From: Pseudochelatococcus sp050946405
GTDB lineage: Bacteria; Pseudomonadota; Alphaproteobacteria; Rhizobiales; Beijerinckiaceae
Assembly (NCBI RefSeq): GCF_050946405.1
Contig: NZ_JBMNUS010000003.1
Coordinates: forward strand, 248,001 to 312,000
Length of the DNA stretch: 64,000 nt
Direction: 5' to 3'
Below the pieces are notes generated by a model, which was not told the origin of the DNA, made no database searches, and worked only from the letters and a program-made list of their open reading frames with translations. A program made the translations under genes and the position numbers. Numbering within the stretch: the first letter of the stretch is position 1; every line of letters starts with the position of its first letter. This document shows positions 35,782 to 44,862 of the stretch, piece after piece.

Positions 35782-38160
35782 TCAGAACCGTGCCGGGGCC
35801 ACGGCTTTCCGGCTTTGCTCTTCGGCGCGCTGCCGGGCATGGGCGGCCACGTCCTGCGTCCGTTTGGTGAACCAGTCGGTATCGATGAGGCCGAGCCAGA
35901 AGCCATCGGCATCGACCGAAGCCATCAAAATTCCGCCGCAGGCGCGATGATGCCGGGTGACCGGGATGCTCCAGTAAGCTCTGTTGTCCGGTCTGACCGC
36001 GCCCTGATCGTCGTGCCAGCGGTTGCCCGATACCCTTCGCGTCACATCGCTGACGCTTCGGCCCATGTTGATGCCGCAGATGCTCTCCAGGTCTCCCCCG
36101 GAGAGAAAACTCCGTTGAGCGGCAGGTGCTTGCGCCCAGATACCATGCCACGCATAAGGCGCGTCCTGCCAGACGGGATCGCCATATTTGGCGACGATGA
36201 GCTTGCGGATATCCTCGATGTTCGCCTGTTCTGGAAACGCCTGATAGCGCGTGACGGCTACGATCGTGCCTTCTTCCGAATAATATACCCCTGTCTGGTC
36301 GACGAGCCTTCCGGGTGGCCTGCCGCTGGAGGTGCCGTCGTTGGACGGCGTCACCGGCGTTGAATGATGTTCGCTCTCGAGAATCAGTCCCGATGGATGG
36401 AACTGATCCAGGTTGAAATCGTCTTTCCGGTTGGCCTCATCGATGGACAGACGATATTTGAACGTTTCCGGGTTCTCCAATGACTGGGCGTGAACTGCAA
36501 GCAACGCATCCGCGTCGCTTTCCTTCATGCCGAGACGAAGGCCGACGATATCGGCGAATTCCGGCAGGCTCTTCGTTTCCGCCGCATTCGCAGGTTTGTC
36601 GACAGGGACGAACTTGTCGCCGATCTGCATCCCGGCCAGACGGGCTTCCACCGCAAAGAGCCTTTTCCCGATGTTCGCGGCCACCTGATCCACCTCGAAT
36701 TCATAGGAGATGCGATAGGGCGCCGCCGTGATCTCGTCTTTTTCAAGCTTTCTTTCATATTTTGAGGGATCATCATCGAGCTGAAACCACAATATGGATG
36801 TATATGACCCCTTGTGCTCAAGCAGGGAAAAATAACCGGCCTTCTTCAGAAGCTCGCCGATGTCGGACCGTACATCATTGCTGATGGAGCGGGCGGGCGT
36901 AAGCTGACAAGTGCTGCTCAACTCCGTGACGGGCGCATCCGAATTGTCTCCTTTGAGCGCGATCGGGCACGAAACCCGCTTCGCAACCGGCGCCGTGTCG
37001 GCGATTACCGCGGCTTTGTACGCTTGTACAAGGCTTTCATCCGGCTCTTTCAGCAGGCGCAGTTTGGTATAGGGAAAGCGTTTGTCGGGCACCGAAGCAT
37101 AGCGCAAGGTGTTGCCGAGCAACGATTGCTCATAGCCGAACCGCGAGGCGGCGACGCTGCTCCAGACCTCGTCGGGAATCGCCGCGCCCGGATTTTGCTT
37201 CACATACATGACGAAGGGGGCATCCGGCGCGAGAGCGACGAACGGTATCCGCTCGTCGGCGGAAGGAGCGCGATCCGGCCCCTCATAGGCCCCCTCGAAG
37301 GCCGGCAGATCGATATCCTTCCGGGAAAGAGCCAGGTCGCGATAGTAAGCGGCGCCTTTGTAAATGAAGGACAATTCCAGTCTTTTCGATGCGATTTCCG
37401 CTTTGGTCAGCGTCATGCGGGTGGCGATATAGCCATGGCGGTCGCTGTTTCTTTTGTCGAGGTAGGCGCGGGCGTCATCGAAGCTCATGGCAAGCTGGCG
37501 GGGCCATTCGGCAAAGGGCAGCGGAGCGGCGAACGGCAGCATGCCCCGCAGAACGACCGCATTGCGGTTCTGGCCCGTCTCGATATTGAGAGGGAAGGCT
37601 TCGGCGTCCCGGTCGTAGTTGCCGAGAGCAGCGTATCGGATATCGATGATGTCGAAAGAATCGGGAATCCGGGTTTTTTCAAGAGCGGCCTTGAGCGCCG
37701 CCGTCATGCGGGCCTTGACCTCATCGACCTCGAACTCGTTTCTGGCCCGCCACACCAGCGAGACGAGCGGATCATCCAGCTTTTCAATCGCGGAAGACAG
37801 GTATCCGCCAAGGAATTTCTGGCGGACTTCCTCGGGCAGAATGCCGGCGAAAAGCTTGGGGTTCCTCTCGATCAGGCTCGGATCCGCCTGATAGGCCAAT
37901 TGATAGACGAGACGGATGACGGCCCGCTGATACTCTTCCGCCTTCTTGCCGTGTCCGTAATGATTCGGGTCCGCGATCGCGACGGCCCCGTCCACGACCG
38001 GCAGGCCGAAGAAAGCGGGCGACTGTGCCGGCGCTTCGTTTGTTTTGCCCGCAGCGGCCTGTTTCGCAGGCGCGCCGCCGGCAGGGATCGGCATTGCCAG
38101 AACGGAGGCGCATAAAGCCGCGCTCACAAGAACAGTTTTTTTAATGTTTTTCCTGATCAT
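35782..38160 (-). CDS. Large exported protein of unknown function
   Basis: 792 aa from the ATG at 38160, which has AGGGGA 6 bp upstream. A basic start and hydrophobic core (IRKNIKKTVLVSAALCASVL, then AMPIPAGGA) form a signal peptide; no further membrane helices or outer-membrane barrel pattern are evident. The mature protein is a mixed alpha/beta, charge-balanced chain without obvious repeats. The C-terminal region has AACGG-type Cys (HRACGGILMASV) and ends in a basic tail. I do not recognise a domain. Its codon use looks less GC-biased than the housekeeping genes. It lies directly after the tRNA-Leu, convergent with it, as expected of acquired DNA. Confidence 0.75.
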   Translation of the reverse strand: MIRKNIKKTVLVSAALCASVLAMPIPAGGAPAKQAAAGKTNEAPAQSPAFFGLPVVDGAVAIADPNHYGHGKKAEEYQRAVIRLVYQLAYQADPSLIERNPKLFAGILPEEVRQKFLGGYLSSAIEKLDDPLVSLVWRARNEFEVDEVKARMTAALKAALEKTRIPDSFDIIDIRYAALGNYDRDAEAFPLNIETGQNRNAVVLRGMLPFAAPLPFAEWPRQLAMSFDDARAYLDKRNSDRHGYIATRMTLTKAEIASKRLELSFIYKGAAYYRDLALSRKDIDLPAFEGAYEGPDRAPSADERIPFVALAPDAPFVMYVKQNPGAAIPDEVWSSVAASRFGYEQSLLGNTLRYASVPDKRFPYTKLRLLKEPDESLVQAYKAAVIADTAPVAKRVSCPIALKGDNSDAPVTELSSTCQLTPARSISNDVRSDIGELLKKAGYFSLLEHKGSYTSILWFQLDDDPSKYERKLEKDEITAAPYRISYEFEVDQVAANIGKRLFAVEARLAGMQIGDKFVPVDKPANAAETKSLPEFADIVGLRLGMKESDADALLAVHAQSLENPETFKYRLSIDEANRKDDFNLDQFHPSGLILESEHHSTPVTPSNDGTSSGRPPGRLVDQTGVYYSEEGTIVAVTRYQAFPEQANIEDIRKLIVAKYGDPVWQDAPYAWHGIWAQAPAAQRSFLSGGDLESICGINMGRSVSDVTRRVSGNRWHDDQGAVRPDNRAYWSIPVTRHHRACGGILMASVDADGFWLGLIDTDWFTKRTQDVAAHARQRAEEQSRKAVAPARF

Positions 38161-38659
38161 TGATGTCCCCTGCTGTTGAGCGATGAATCGGGAAATAGTC
38201 GGAAGGGGCTGCATGCGTCTTCAGTCTGGCAGGGCTCCGGGCATGCGCTTGTGTCCTGCCGACTGTCGGGTCGGAGAATGTCGGATATGGGCTGCACGCA
38301 TGCAGCCGCTCGAAAGAGCATGCTTTTATTTTTACCACGGCGAAGCCGGGATTTTTTATAAAGTCGGGGCTGTGCCATGTAAAGGCGGCGGAATGCGGCC
38401 TCATCGGAAGCTTATCCGCTTCATGATAGCTTGCGATCGGTTTTTCCGCCGCCGTTCGACCGTTCGCGAGAGCTCAACTCTTCTGCGGAACGGGCGTTCG
38501 CCGCAGGGTTTCGTCATGAAGCGGGAAGATATAAAAAGGACACTTCAATAGTGCCCGGGGGCGGGGCCGCGACAGCCTCCAGGCTTGACAGCCGGTCCAC
38601 TCCGCCATTACGGGAACGGGAGCGGCCGGTTTGTCGCAACGCCGGGGGTGAGTTGGCGG
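38161..38659. other. Gene-free region upstream of the copper-associated genes
   Basis: 499 bp without a convincing gene; the only frames are tiny, such as an 11-codon frame at 38516-38551. A TTGACA at 38585-38590 with a poor -10 (TTACGG) 17 bp further on is the best promoter candidate for 38660. The inner part (38300-38370) is T- and A-rich. Confidence 0.5.
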
Positions 38660-39049
38660 ATGGTCAGGATCTGGCGCGTCTTGCTGCTGTTGTGCCTGTT
38701 GCCGGCTCTGCCGGTCGCGGCAGGGGCGCTTGTCGCGTCGTCGGTCCATGCGATGCCTGCGCCGTGTCACGACCGGGATATCCACGCGTTTGCGGATGTC
38801 GCCGCGCACGAGCATCACGGTTCCGTGTCCGAGGCTGACGCGGACCATTCCCCGGACGATCGCTTCCGCGCCGGCGACGATGCCGGATGCTGCACTATAT
38901 TCTGCGGCCCTTGCGCCGTGGTGGCCGTTGCGGCGGATGCGGGCGCGCTCGCGCCGCCTTTCGCCCGGCGGCCGTATGGATGGGCCGACCATATCGCCCG
39001 CGGTCTGTCGGTGACGCCCTTGCTTGCCCCTCCCCGATCCATGGTCTGA
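38660..39049 (+). CDS. Small exported His/Asp/Cys-rich protein, possible metal binder
   Basis: 129 aa. A GGGGGTGAG site precedes the ATG. The signal peptide is clear (MVRIWRVLLLLCLLPALPVA). The mature part has a His/Asp-rich stretch (CHDRDIHAFADVAAHEHHG, then ADADHSPDD) and a four-cysteine cluster in GCCTIFCGPC, both suited to binding copper or another soft metal. It lies 109 bp before the multicopper oxidase gene on the same strand. It resembles the small DUF2946/CopL-like proteins found in copper clusters in length and layout, but I cannot confirm the family. Confidence 0.65.
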   Translation: MVRIWRVLLLLCLLPALPVAAGALVASSVHAMPAPCHDRDIHAFADVAAHEHHGSVSEADADHSPDDRFRAGDDAGCCTIFCGPCAVVAVAADAGALAPPFARRPYGWADHIARGLSVTPLLAPPRSMV

Positions 39050-39158
39050 GCCTCTTCCGGCGTGGCCCTTCCGCGTCGCCGGGACAGTTCGCGCGCCATT
39101 CGGCGCATAGGGACCGGTTCGCCGATTCCGCATCGGCATGGAAACGGGTATTCCAAAC

Positions 39159-40595
39159 ATGAATCGTCGTGATTTTCTCACGCGGCTGACGGCCGGCACA
39201 GCCGCGCTCGCCGCACCGGCCGCATGGCCCCTTCCCGGCTCCGCGCGGGCGCAACAAGCCGCCGGGTCCGTAACGGCGCCCGAGAGCGCGCCCCGCCGGC
39301 TTGCCGTGATCAGCCGCACGCTCGACATCAACGGCAGGGCCGCGCGCGTCTTCGGGCTCGCGCAGCCGGACGGCACGCAGGGGCTGACCTTCGATGCCGG
39401 CGGCCGTTTCGACGTGGCGCTTGCCAATCAGACAGACGCGCCGACGCTGATCCACTGGCATGGCCTGACGCCGCCCTGGGAGCAGGACGGCGTGCCGGAC
39501 AATCCGGCGGCGCCGCTGCGTCCGGCGCAGACGCGCCGCTACGCCTTTCCTGTCGGCGCGGGCGGCACGCACTGGATGCATGCGCATACGTTGCAGGAGC
39601 AGAACCTTCTCGCCGCTCCGCTGATCGTGCCCACGGCCGCCGACCGCGCGCGGGACGAGCAGGAAATCGTGATCCTTCTGCACGATTTTTCCTTCACGCC
39701 GGCCGAGGAGCTTCTCGCGCGCCTTCAGGGCGCGGCGGGCGGCGGACATGGCCATCATCACGGCGTCATGCACCATGGCGGGATGAACCACGGCGGGGCG
39801 ATGGACCTCAACGACATCGACTACGACGCCTATCTCGCCAACGATCGCACGCTTGACGATCCGCAGGTCGTGCGGGTGGAGCGGAATGGCCGGGTGCGGT
39901 TGCGCATCATCAACGGCGCGACGGCAACCGCCTTCACCATCGACACCGGCCCTCTCGACGCGGCGCTGATCGCCGTCGACGGCCGCGACGTGCGGCCGGT
40001 CGCGGGCCGCGCCTTCCCGGTCTCCATGGGCCAGCGCGTCGACATCCGGCTGCGGCTGCCGCCGGATGCGGGCGCGTATCCGGTCCTCGCGTTGCGCGAA
40101 GGCGCCCCGGAGCGCGCCGGCATCGTCATCGCCACACCCGATGCGCCCGTCGCCAAAATCCCCGTGCGCGGCGACGTCGCGGGGCCGGTGCTCGATCTTG
40201 ACCTCGAACGGCGGCTTTCGGCGGTCGGGCCGCTGGCGCGACGTGCGGTCGACCGCCGTTTCACCCTGCCGCTCACCGGTGACATGGCCGGCTACGTGTG
40301 GGGGATCGACGGCGGCGATGCCCTGACGGCATCGCGCGGCGAGCGGATCGAGGTGACGTTCGTCAACGTATCCATGATGGCGCATCCGATGCATCTGCAC
40401 GGCCATCATTTCCAGGTGACGGGCATCGACGGCGAGGTCGTCGCGGGGGCGGTGCGCGACACCGTGCTCGTGCCGCCGCAGAAGAAAGTCACCATCGTCT
40501 TCGACGCGGACAACCCCGGCCGCTGGCCGCTTCACTGTCACCATCTCTATCACATGGCCGCCGGGATGATGGCCTTTGTCGACTACGCCGCCTGA
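39159..40595 (+). CDS. Tat-exported multicopper oxidase
   Basis: 478 aa; the ATG giving MNRRDFLTRLTAG is preferred over one 7 codons earlier because it starts a Tat signal (RRDFL, then a weakly hydrophobic Ala-rich stretch to SARAQ). All four copper motifs are present: LIHWHGL, GTHWMHAHT, HPMHLHGHHFQV and HCHHLYHMAAGMM (type 1 Cys, His, Met). A His/Met-rich loop (GHGHHHGVMHHGGMNHGG) resembles the copper-binding inserts of CueO and CopA. Likely role: periplasmic cuprous or ferrous oxidase protecting against copper. Tat export fits the tatABC operon in this window. The substrate is not determined by sequence. Confidence 0.92.
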   Translation: MNRRDFLTRLTAGTAALAAPAAWPLPGSARAQQAAGSVTAPESAPRRLAVISRTLDINGRAARVFGLAQPDGTQGLTFDAGGRFDVALANQTDAPTLIHWHGLTPPWEQDGVPDNPAAPLRPAQTRRYAFPVGAGGTHWMHAHTLQEQNLLAAPLIVPTAADRARDEQEIVILLHDFSFTPAEELLARLQGAAGGGHGHHHGVMHHGGMNHGGAMDLNDIDYDAYLANDRTLDDPQVVRVERNGRVRLRIINGATATAFTIDTGPLDAALIAVDGRDVRPVAGRAFPVSMGQRVDIRLRLPPDAGAYPVLALREGAPERAGIVIATPDAPVAKIPVRGDVAGPVLDLDLERRLSAVGPLARRAVDRRFTLPLTGDMAGYVWGIDGGDALTASRGERIEVTFVNVSMMAHPMHLHGHHFQVTGIDGEVVAGAVRDTVLVPPQKKVTIVFDADNPGRWPLHCHHLYHMAAGMMAFVDYAA

Positions 40596-40710
40596 CGCCT
40601 TCGCCGGATCGGAAGCGGGCGCGGATGCCCGCTTCCGCATATCGGTTCGGTCGCGCCGACGGAGCGATCATTCCAGATCCCCTTCAATGGCGAAATGTCA
40701 TGGCGGGTGA

Positions 40711-40805
40711 AGTAATATAAAGTTATAATAATTATAAATTATAGTAATTCAACATATGTGAAAAGCGAATTGTGTGTTGAAAGTGTGGCTTTATCGAGGT
40801 AATGG
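40711..40805 (+). promoter_or_regulatory. AT-rich promoter region of the siderophore-receptor operon
   Basis: The 323-bp gap before the receptor contains an AT island (40711-40752, with overlapping TTATAATAATTATAA-type near-palindromes) and, after it, TTGAAA (40777-40782) 17 bp from TAATGG (40800-40805). Such an AT-rich dyad just upstream of a TonB receptor is where a Fur/Irr-type iron regulator would bind, but I cannot assign a consensus. Confidence 0.45.
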
Positions 40806-40918
40806 GTTGCAAGGGCAACTTGCCCGTTTATTCGCCAGTATTACGGTTCGGCGCTGCGCGGTTTCGTGGCGGGATATATAATTCCGAGCACGGTTGCAGT
40901 CTGCATTGGGGGGAGAAG

Positions 40919-43204
40919 ATGACACGGCATTCGGACGTTGACGTTGCCTTGACGAAGCAAGCCGGTAACGGGCAGATTCAGGGACGGGCGGTAGCGCCGC
41001 TGCTTGTGCTTTCCACCGTATTCTCCGCGACTGCGGCCTATGGTCAGAACACCGGCGACGCGCCGGCGAATGCCGATGGCGACGACGTTCTGGCGCTGCC
41101 GACGATCTCCGTGGTCGGGGATCAGCCGGTCAACACGCTCCAGCGGGGCACGGGGCTGTCGCGGCTGCCGACGCGGGTACAGGATACGCCGCAGGTCATC
41201 AACGTCATCAGCCGCGAGATCATCGACGAGCGCGGTCTGGCCAGCCTGTCCGATATCATCACGCAGGTGCCGGGCGTCACCATGAGCGCGGGCGAAGGCG
41301 GCGGCGGCGGTCAGCGCGGCGACAACTTCAACATCCGCGGGTTCAGCGCGCAGGGCAACATCTTCACCGACGGCATCCGCGATATCGGCATCTACAGCCG
41401 CGATGCGTTCAACCTCGAGCAGGTCGAGGTGCTGAAGGGCCCGTCGGGCACCACCCTGGGGCGCGGCGGCGGCGGCGGCTCCATCAACCTTCAGACGAAG
41501 CGGCCGAAGCCCTACACCTTCGTCGAGCTGCACGGCACGATCGGCACCGATTCCTACTATCGCGGCACCATCGACGCCAATTATGCCATCAACGACGAGA
41601 TCGCCGTGCGGCTGAACGCCCTCGGGCTCGATCGCGATTTCGCCAAGCGCGACCATGCCGAACAGACGCGCTGGGGCATCGCGCCGTCGATCACCTTCGG
41701 CCTGAAGAGCGACACGAAGATCACGCTCGATTATCTGCACCAGTACGAGGACGGCCGGCCGGACAACGGCGTGCCGCGCTTCGGCATCTCGCGCGCCGAC
41801 GGCGGTGACGGCATCGCCCGCCCGGTGACGAAGCTCGGCGTGCGGCAGGCCAATTACTACGGCTATGCCAACGACTTCGAGGAAATGGTCGCGGATGTCG
41901 GCACGTTGCGCATCGAGCACAAGATCAACGATTATCTCGATATCCTCAACGTCACCCGCATCGGCCGGTACGATCTCGACCGCTGGGTCACGGTCATGCA
42001 GCCCAGCACGCTGTACAATCCGCTGAACTGTCCGGCGCTGACGGCATCGTGCACCATGACGAACCATGTCCGCCAGTCGCGCGGGCAGGTCGCCAACACC
42101 TATCAGAACCAGACGACGCTCAACGCGAATTTCAATACCGGCCCGTTCAGGCATCAGGCGGTGATCGGCGTCGACTTCAGCCGCGAGGTCTATGACCAGT
42201 TCGCCTACGGCATCACGCCCACCAACCCGCCGACCCGCCTCAATGTTCACGCACCGGCGTTCGACACCGCTTTCCAGGCGCGCACGCGCAGCCGCATCGA
42301 CAACCATGTCGTGAACACGGCGGGCATTTCGGTCTACGATCGCGTCGACCTCGGGCATGGCTTCTTCGTCGTCGGCAGCGGGCGGTTCGAGGATTACTCC
42401 ATCGACTCGCAGTCCATCAGCGGCGCCGGCGCCGTCACCGGCGTCTACAAGGGAAGCCAGGGTCTGTTCAGTTGGCAGACGGCGCTGGAGTACAAGCCTG
42501 CCGAGAACCAGACCTACTACGTCTCCGCCGGCACGGCCGAACTGCCGGCCTCGCCCTCGGCCGGATATCAGAGCGTCAGCACGACGAGCGGCATCGCCAG
42601 CGATCCCGAGCGCACCACCTCGATCGAGGCGGGCGCCAAGTTCAGCCTCCTGGACGACCGGCTGGGCCTTGGCGCCAGCATCTTCCACATCGAACGCACC
42701 AACGCCAACGACTACGATTCCGCCACCGGCGAATTCATCAAGCGCCACGACAAGCGCATCGCGCGCGGCGTCGAATTGCAGGCGACGGGCCGCATCACGG
42801 ACAAGTGGTCGCTGAATGCCGGCTACGCCTATATCGACACCGAGATCGAGTATCCCGGCAATGTGAGCGACGGGCAGGAAATGGCGCTGACGCCGAAGCA
42901 TTCCGGTTTCTTCTGGACGACGTATCAGATCACCGATGCGATCCAGATCGGCGGCGGCGCGACCTATGTCGGCGAGCGCTGGACGAGCGACTACAATCCT
43001 TCGCTGACGGCGGTGAACGGCAGGCTGCCCTCGCACTGGCAGGTCGACGCCGTGGCGCGCTGGCGGGTGAACGAGAATTTCGAATTGCAGTTCAACGCCC
43101 AGAACATTTTTGACGAAAAGGTGTTCCTGCGCTCGCACGGCGCCCGTCACATGGTGCAGGCGCCGGGCCGCACGTTCCTCCTGAGCGCCAAGGCGACGTT
43201 CTGA
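40919..43204 (+). CDS. TonB-dependent siderophore receptor (Fiu/PiuA-like)
   Basis: 761 aa from an ATG right after GGGGGAGAAG; an upstream in-frame start would add a non-signal stretch. A signal region (VAPLLVLSTVFSATAAYGQ) is followed by a TonB box-like LPTISVVG, the plug (RLPTRVQDTPQVINVISREI, DNFNIRGFSAQGNIFTDGIRD, VEVLKGPSGTTLGRGGGGG) and a ~22-strand barrel ending in the outer-membrane signal ...RTFLLSAKATF (terminal Phe). The family imports ferric catecholate siderophores. The downstream PiuC-type dioxygenase and Sel1 protein match the fiu-ybiX and piuA-piuC arrangement, so I place it in that subgroup. Confidence 0.93.
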   Translation: MTRHSDVDVALTKQAGNGQIQGRAVAPLLVLSTVFSATAAYGQNTGDAPANADGDDVLALPTISVVGDQPVNTLQRGTGLSRLPTRVQDTPQVINVISREIIDERGLASLSDIITQVPGVTMSAGEGGGGGQRGDNFNIRGFSAQGNIFTDGIRDIGIYSRDAFNLEQVEVLKGPSGTTLGRGGGGGSINLQTKRPKPYTFVELHGTIGTDSYYRGTIDANYAINDEIAVRLNALGLDRDFAKRDHAEQTRWGIAPSITFGLKSDTKITLDYLHQYEDGRPDNGVPRFGISRADGGDGIARPVTKLGVRQANYYGYANDFEEMVADVGTLRIEHKINDYLDILNVTRIGRYDLDRWVTVMQPSTLYNPLNCPALTASCTMTNHVRQSRGQVANTYQNQTTLNANFNTGPFRHQAVIGVDFSREVYDQFAYGITPTNPPTRLNVHAPAFDTAFQARTRSRIDNHVVNTAGISVYDRVDLGHGFFVVGSGRFEDYSIDSQSISGAGAVTGVYKGSQGLFSWQTALEYKPAENQTYYVSAGTAELPASPSAGYQSVSTTSGIASDPERTTSIEAGAKFSLLDDRLGLGASIFHIERTNANDYDSATGEFIKRHDKRIARGVELQATGRITDKWSLNAGYAYIDTEIEYPGNVSDGQEMALTPKHSGFFWTTYQITDAIQIGGGATYVGERWTSDYNPSLTAVNGRLPSHWQVDAVARWRVNENFELQFNAQNIFDEKVFLRSHGARHMVQAPGRTFLLSAKATF

Positions 43205-43246
43205 CGCGGGCGCTCGTTCCGCTGCGGTTTCGGCGAAAGGCGCGCC

Positions 43247-43924
43247 ATGCTCATCACGATCCCCGATCTTCTGACGCCGGACGAGGTTGCGCGGTGCCGG
43301 AAGATTCTCGAGGGCACCGACTGGATCGACGGCCGCGCCACGGCCGGCGATCAGGCGGTGCGCATCAAGCACAACCTGCAAGTGCCGCAGGGCGATCCGC
43401 AGGCGCGCGCGCTCGGCGATATCGTCCTGCGCGGGCTGGCGCGCCATCCCGCCTTCACCTCCGCCGTGCTGCCGTTGCGCATCCTGCCGCCCATGTTCAA
43501 CCGTTACGACGTGGGCATGAAGTTTGATGCCCATGTCGATAACGCCATCCGTCAGGTGCCCGGCGGCCTCATCCGCACCGACGTTTCCTCGACATTGTTC
43601 CTGACGCCGCCGGAAGACTACGATGGCGGCGAACTCGTCGTGCATGACACCTACGGCGTTCACAAGGTCAAGCTGCCGGCGGGGCATATCGTGGTCTACC
43701 CCGCCACCAGCCTGCACAGCGTCACGCCGGTGACGCGCGGCAGCCGATGGGCGAGCTTCTTCTGGAGCCAGTCCATGATCCGCGACAACGAGCGCCGCGC
43801 CATGCTGTACGATCTCGACGGCGCCATTCAGGAATTGCGGGCGGTCCATGCCGACGATCATCCGGCCCTGCTCAGGCTCACGAACCATTATCACAACCTG
43901 CTTCGGCAATGGGCCGAGATGTAG
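43247..43924 (+). CDS. Fe(II)/2-oxoglutarate-dependent dioxygenase, PiuC/YbiX type
   Basis: 225 aa, cytosolic. The iron facial triad is H96-x-D98 (FDAHVDNA) and H157 (TSLHSVTPV); R167 in RGSRWASFFW is placed to bind 2-oxoglutarate. N-terminus LITIPDLLTPDEVARCR and the end NHYHNLLRQWAEM are typical of the family. These proteins accompany catecholate siderophore receptors and are thought to act on imported siderophores or drug conjugates; the reaction is not settled. It lies 42 bp after the receptor gene. Confidence 0.93.
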   Translation: MLITIPDLLTPDEVARCRKILEGTDWIDGRATAGDQAVRIKHNLQVPQGDPQARALGDIVLRGLARHPAFTSAVLPLRILPPMFNRYDVGMKFDAHVDNAIRQVPGGLIRTDVSSTLFLTPPEDYDGGELVVHDTYGVHKVKLPAGHIVVYPATSLHSVTPVTRGSRWASFFWSQSMIRDNERRAMLYDLDGAIQELRAVHADDHPALLRLTNHYHNLLRQWAEM

Positions 43925-43939
43925 AAGCCGTCAGTCGCC

Positions 43940-44857
43940 ATGGATGATCGCCCTTCGGCCGGGAAGGCCGCGGCCGGCCATGCGGTCGTCGTTTCGACGG
44001 GTCACGATCCGGCGGACGCGGCCCGCAGGCTCCTTGCCGCGGCCGAGCGCGGCTTTCCCGACGCCCAGCTCGTGCTGGCGCAGCTTTACCTCGACGGTCA
44101 CGGCGTCGCGGCCGATCCGGCGGCGGCGTTTCGCTGGTTCTCGCGGGCGGCGGACCATGGCCGGTCCGAGGCCGTCAACATGGTCGGCCGCTGTCATGAA
44201 CTGGGCTGGGGCGTGCCGGCCGATCCGGCCATGGCGGCGCAATGGTATCGCCGCGCGGCGCGCATGGGCCACGCCTGGGCGCAGTTCAACCTCGCCGGCC
44301 TCCTGCTGGACGGGCAAGGCGTGCCGCAGGATGCGCGCGGGGCGCTGTCGCTCTACGTGCGGGCGGCGCGGCGCGGGCATGCCAAGGCCATGACGATGAT
44401 CGGCCGCTTTCAGGAAGAAGGCTGGGAACGGCGGCCTGATCGGGCGGCGGCGTTTCGCTGGTATCGGCGCGGCGCGGACGGCGGCGACTTTCGCGGTCAT
44501 TTCAATCTCGGGCGCTTGCTGATGCAACAGGGCCAAACGGCCGAAGCCATCGGCCGCCTCGAGCGGGCCGTCGAGGCGGCGACGCCGGTATTCTGCCGGG
44601 ATGTGGCGGGAGGGTTTCTCCGGCACCCGGAAGAGGCCGTCCGCGTGCTGGGCCGGCGTTGTCTGGCGCGCGCCTGCGAGACGCGCGCCGCCGCCGATAT
44701 CGAGCGCTATGCGTCGCTGCTGGCGCAGGGCGAGATCCGCTTCGCGGACGCCGCCGCGCCTGCCGAGCCGGTCGCGCACCGGCCCGGCTCATCACGGCCG
44801 CGCTCCCTTGCGGGATTTTCGTTCACGCGCCGGCTTTCGGCGCTGTGGCGGCGGTGA
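43940..44857 (+). CDS. Sel1-repeat (TPR-like) protein
   Basis: 305 aa. Residues about 22-215 are five or so Sel1 repeats of 36 residues, e.g. AQLVLAQLYLDGHGVAADPA, AVNMVGRCHELGWGVPADPA and AQFNLAGLLLDGQGVPQDAR, each with the AaxxLGxxYxxGxGV pattern. No signal peptide. A basic, Ser/Arg-rich end follows. A Sel1 protein beside piuA-piuC is also known in Pseudomonas, so it is part of the conserved unit; its role is probably a protein-protein scaffold. Confidence 0.9.
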   Translation: MDDRPSAGKAAAGHAVVVSTGHDPADAARRLLAAAERGFPDAQLVLAQLYLDGHGVAADPAAAFRWFSRAADHGRSEAVNMVGRCHELGWGVPADPAMAAQWYRRAARMGHAWAQFNLAGLLLDGQGVPQDARGALSLYVRAARRGHAKAMTMIGRFQEEGWERRPDRAAAFRWYRRGADGGDFRGHFNLGRLLMQQGQTAEAIGRLERAVEAATPVFCRDVAGGFLRHPEEAVRVLGRRCLARACETRAAADIERYASLLAQGEIRFADAAAPAEPVAHRPGSSRPRSLAGFSFTRRLSALWRR

Positions 44858-44862
44858 ACGCG

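Noticed and set aside
40711..40752. Specific Fur or Irr box
   Set aside because: AT-rich near-palindromes are present but none fits a consensus closely enough to name a regulator.
40841..43909. 1022-codon open frame antisense to the siderophore receptor and PiuC gene
   Set aside because: It spans two well-supported genes, has no domain, and shows the Arg/Asp/Gly composition of an antisense shadow.
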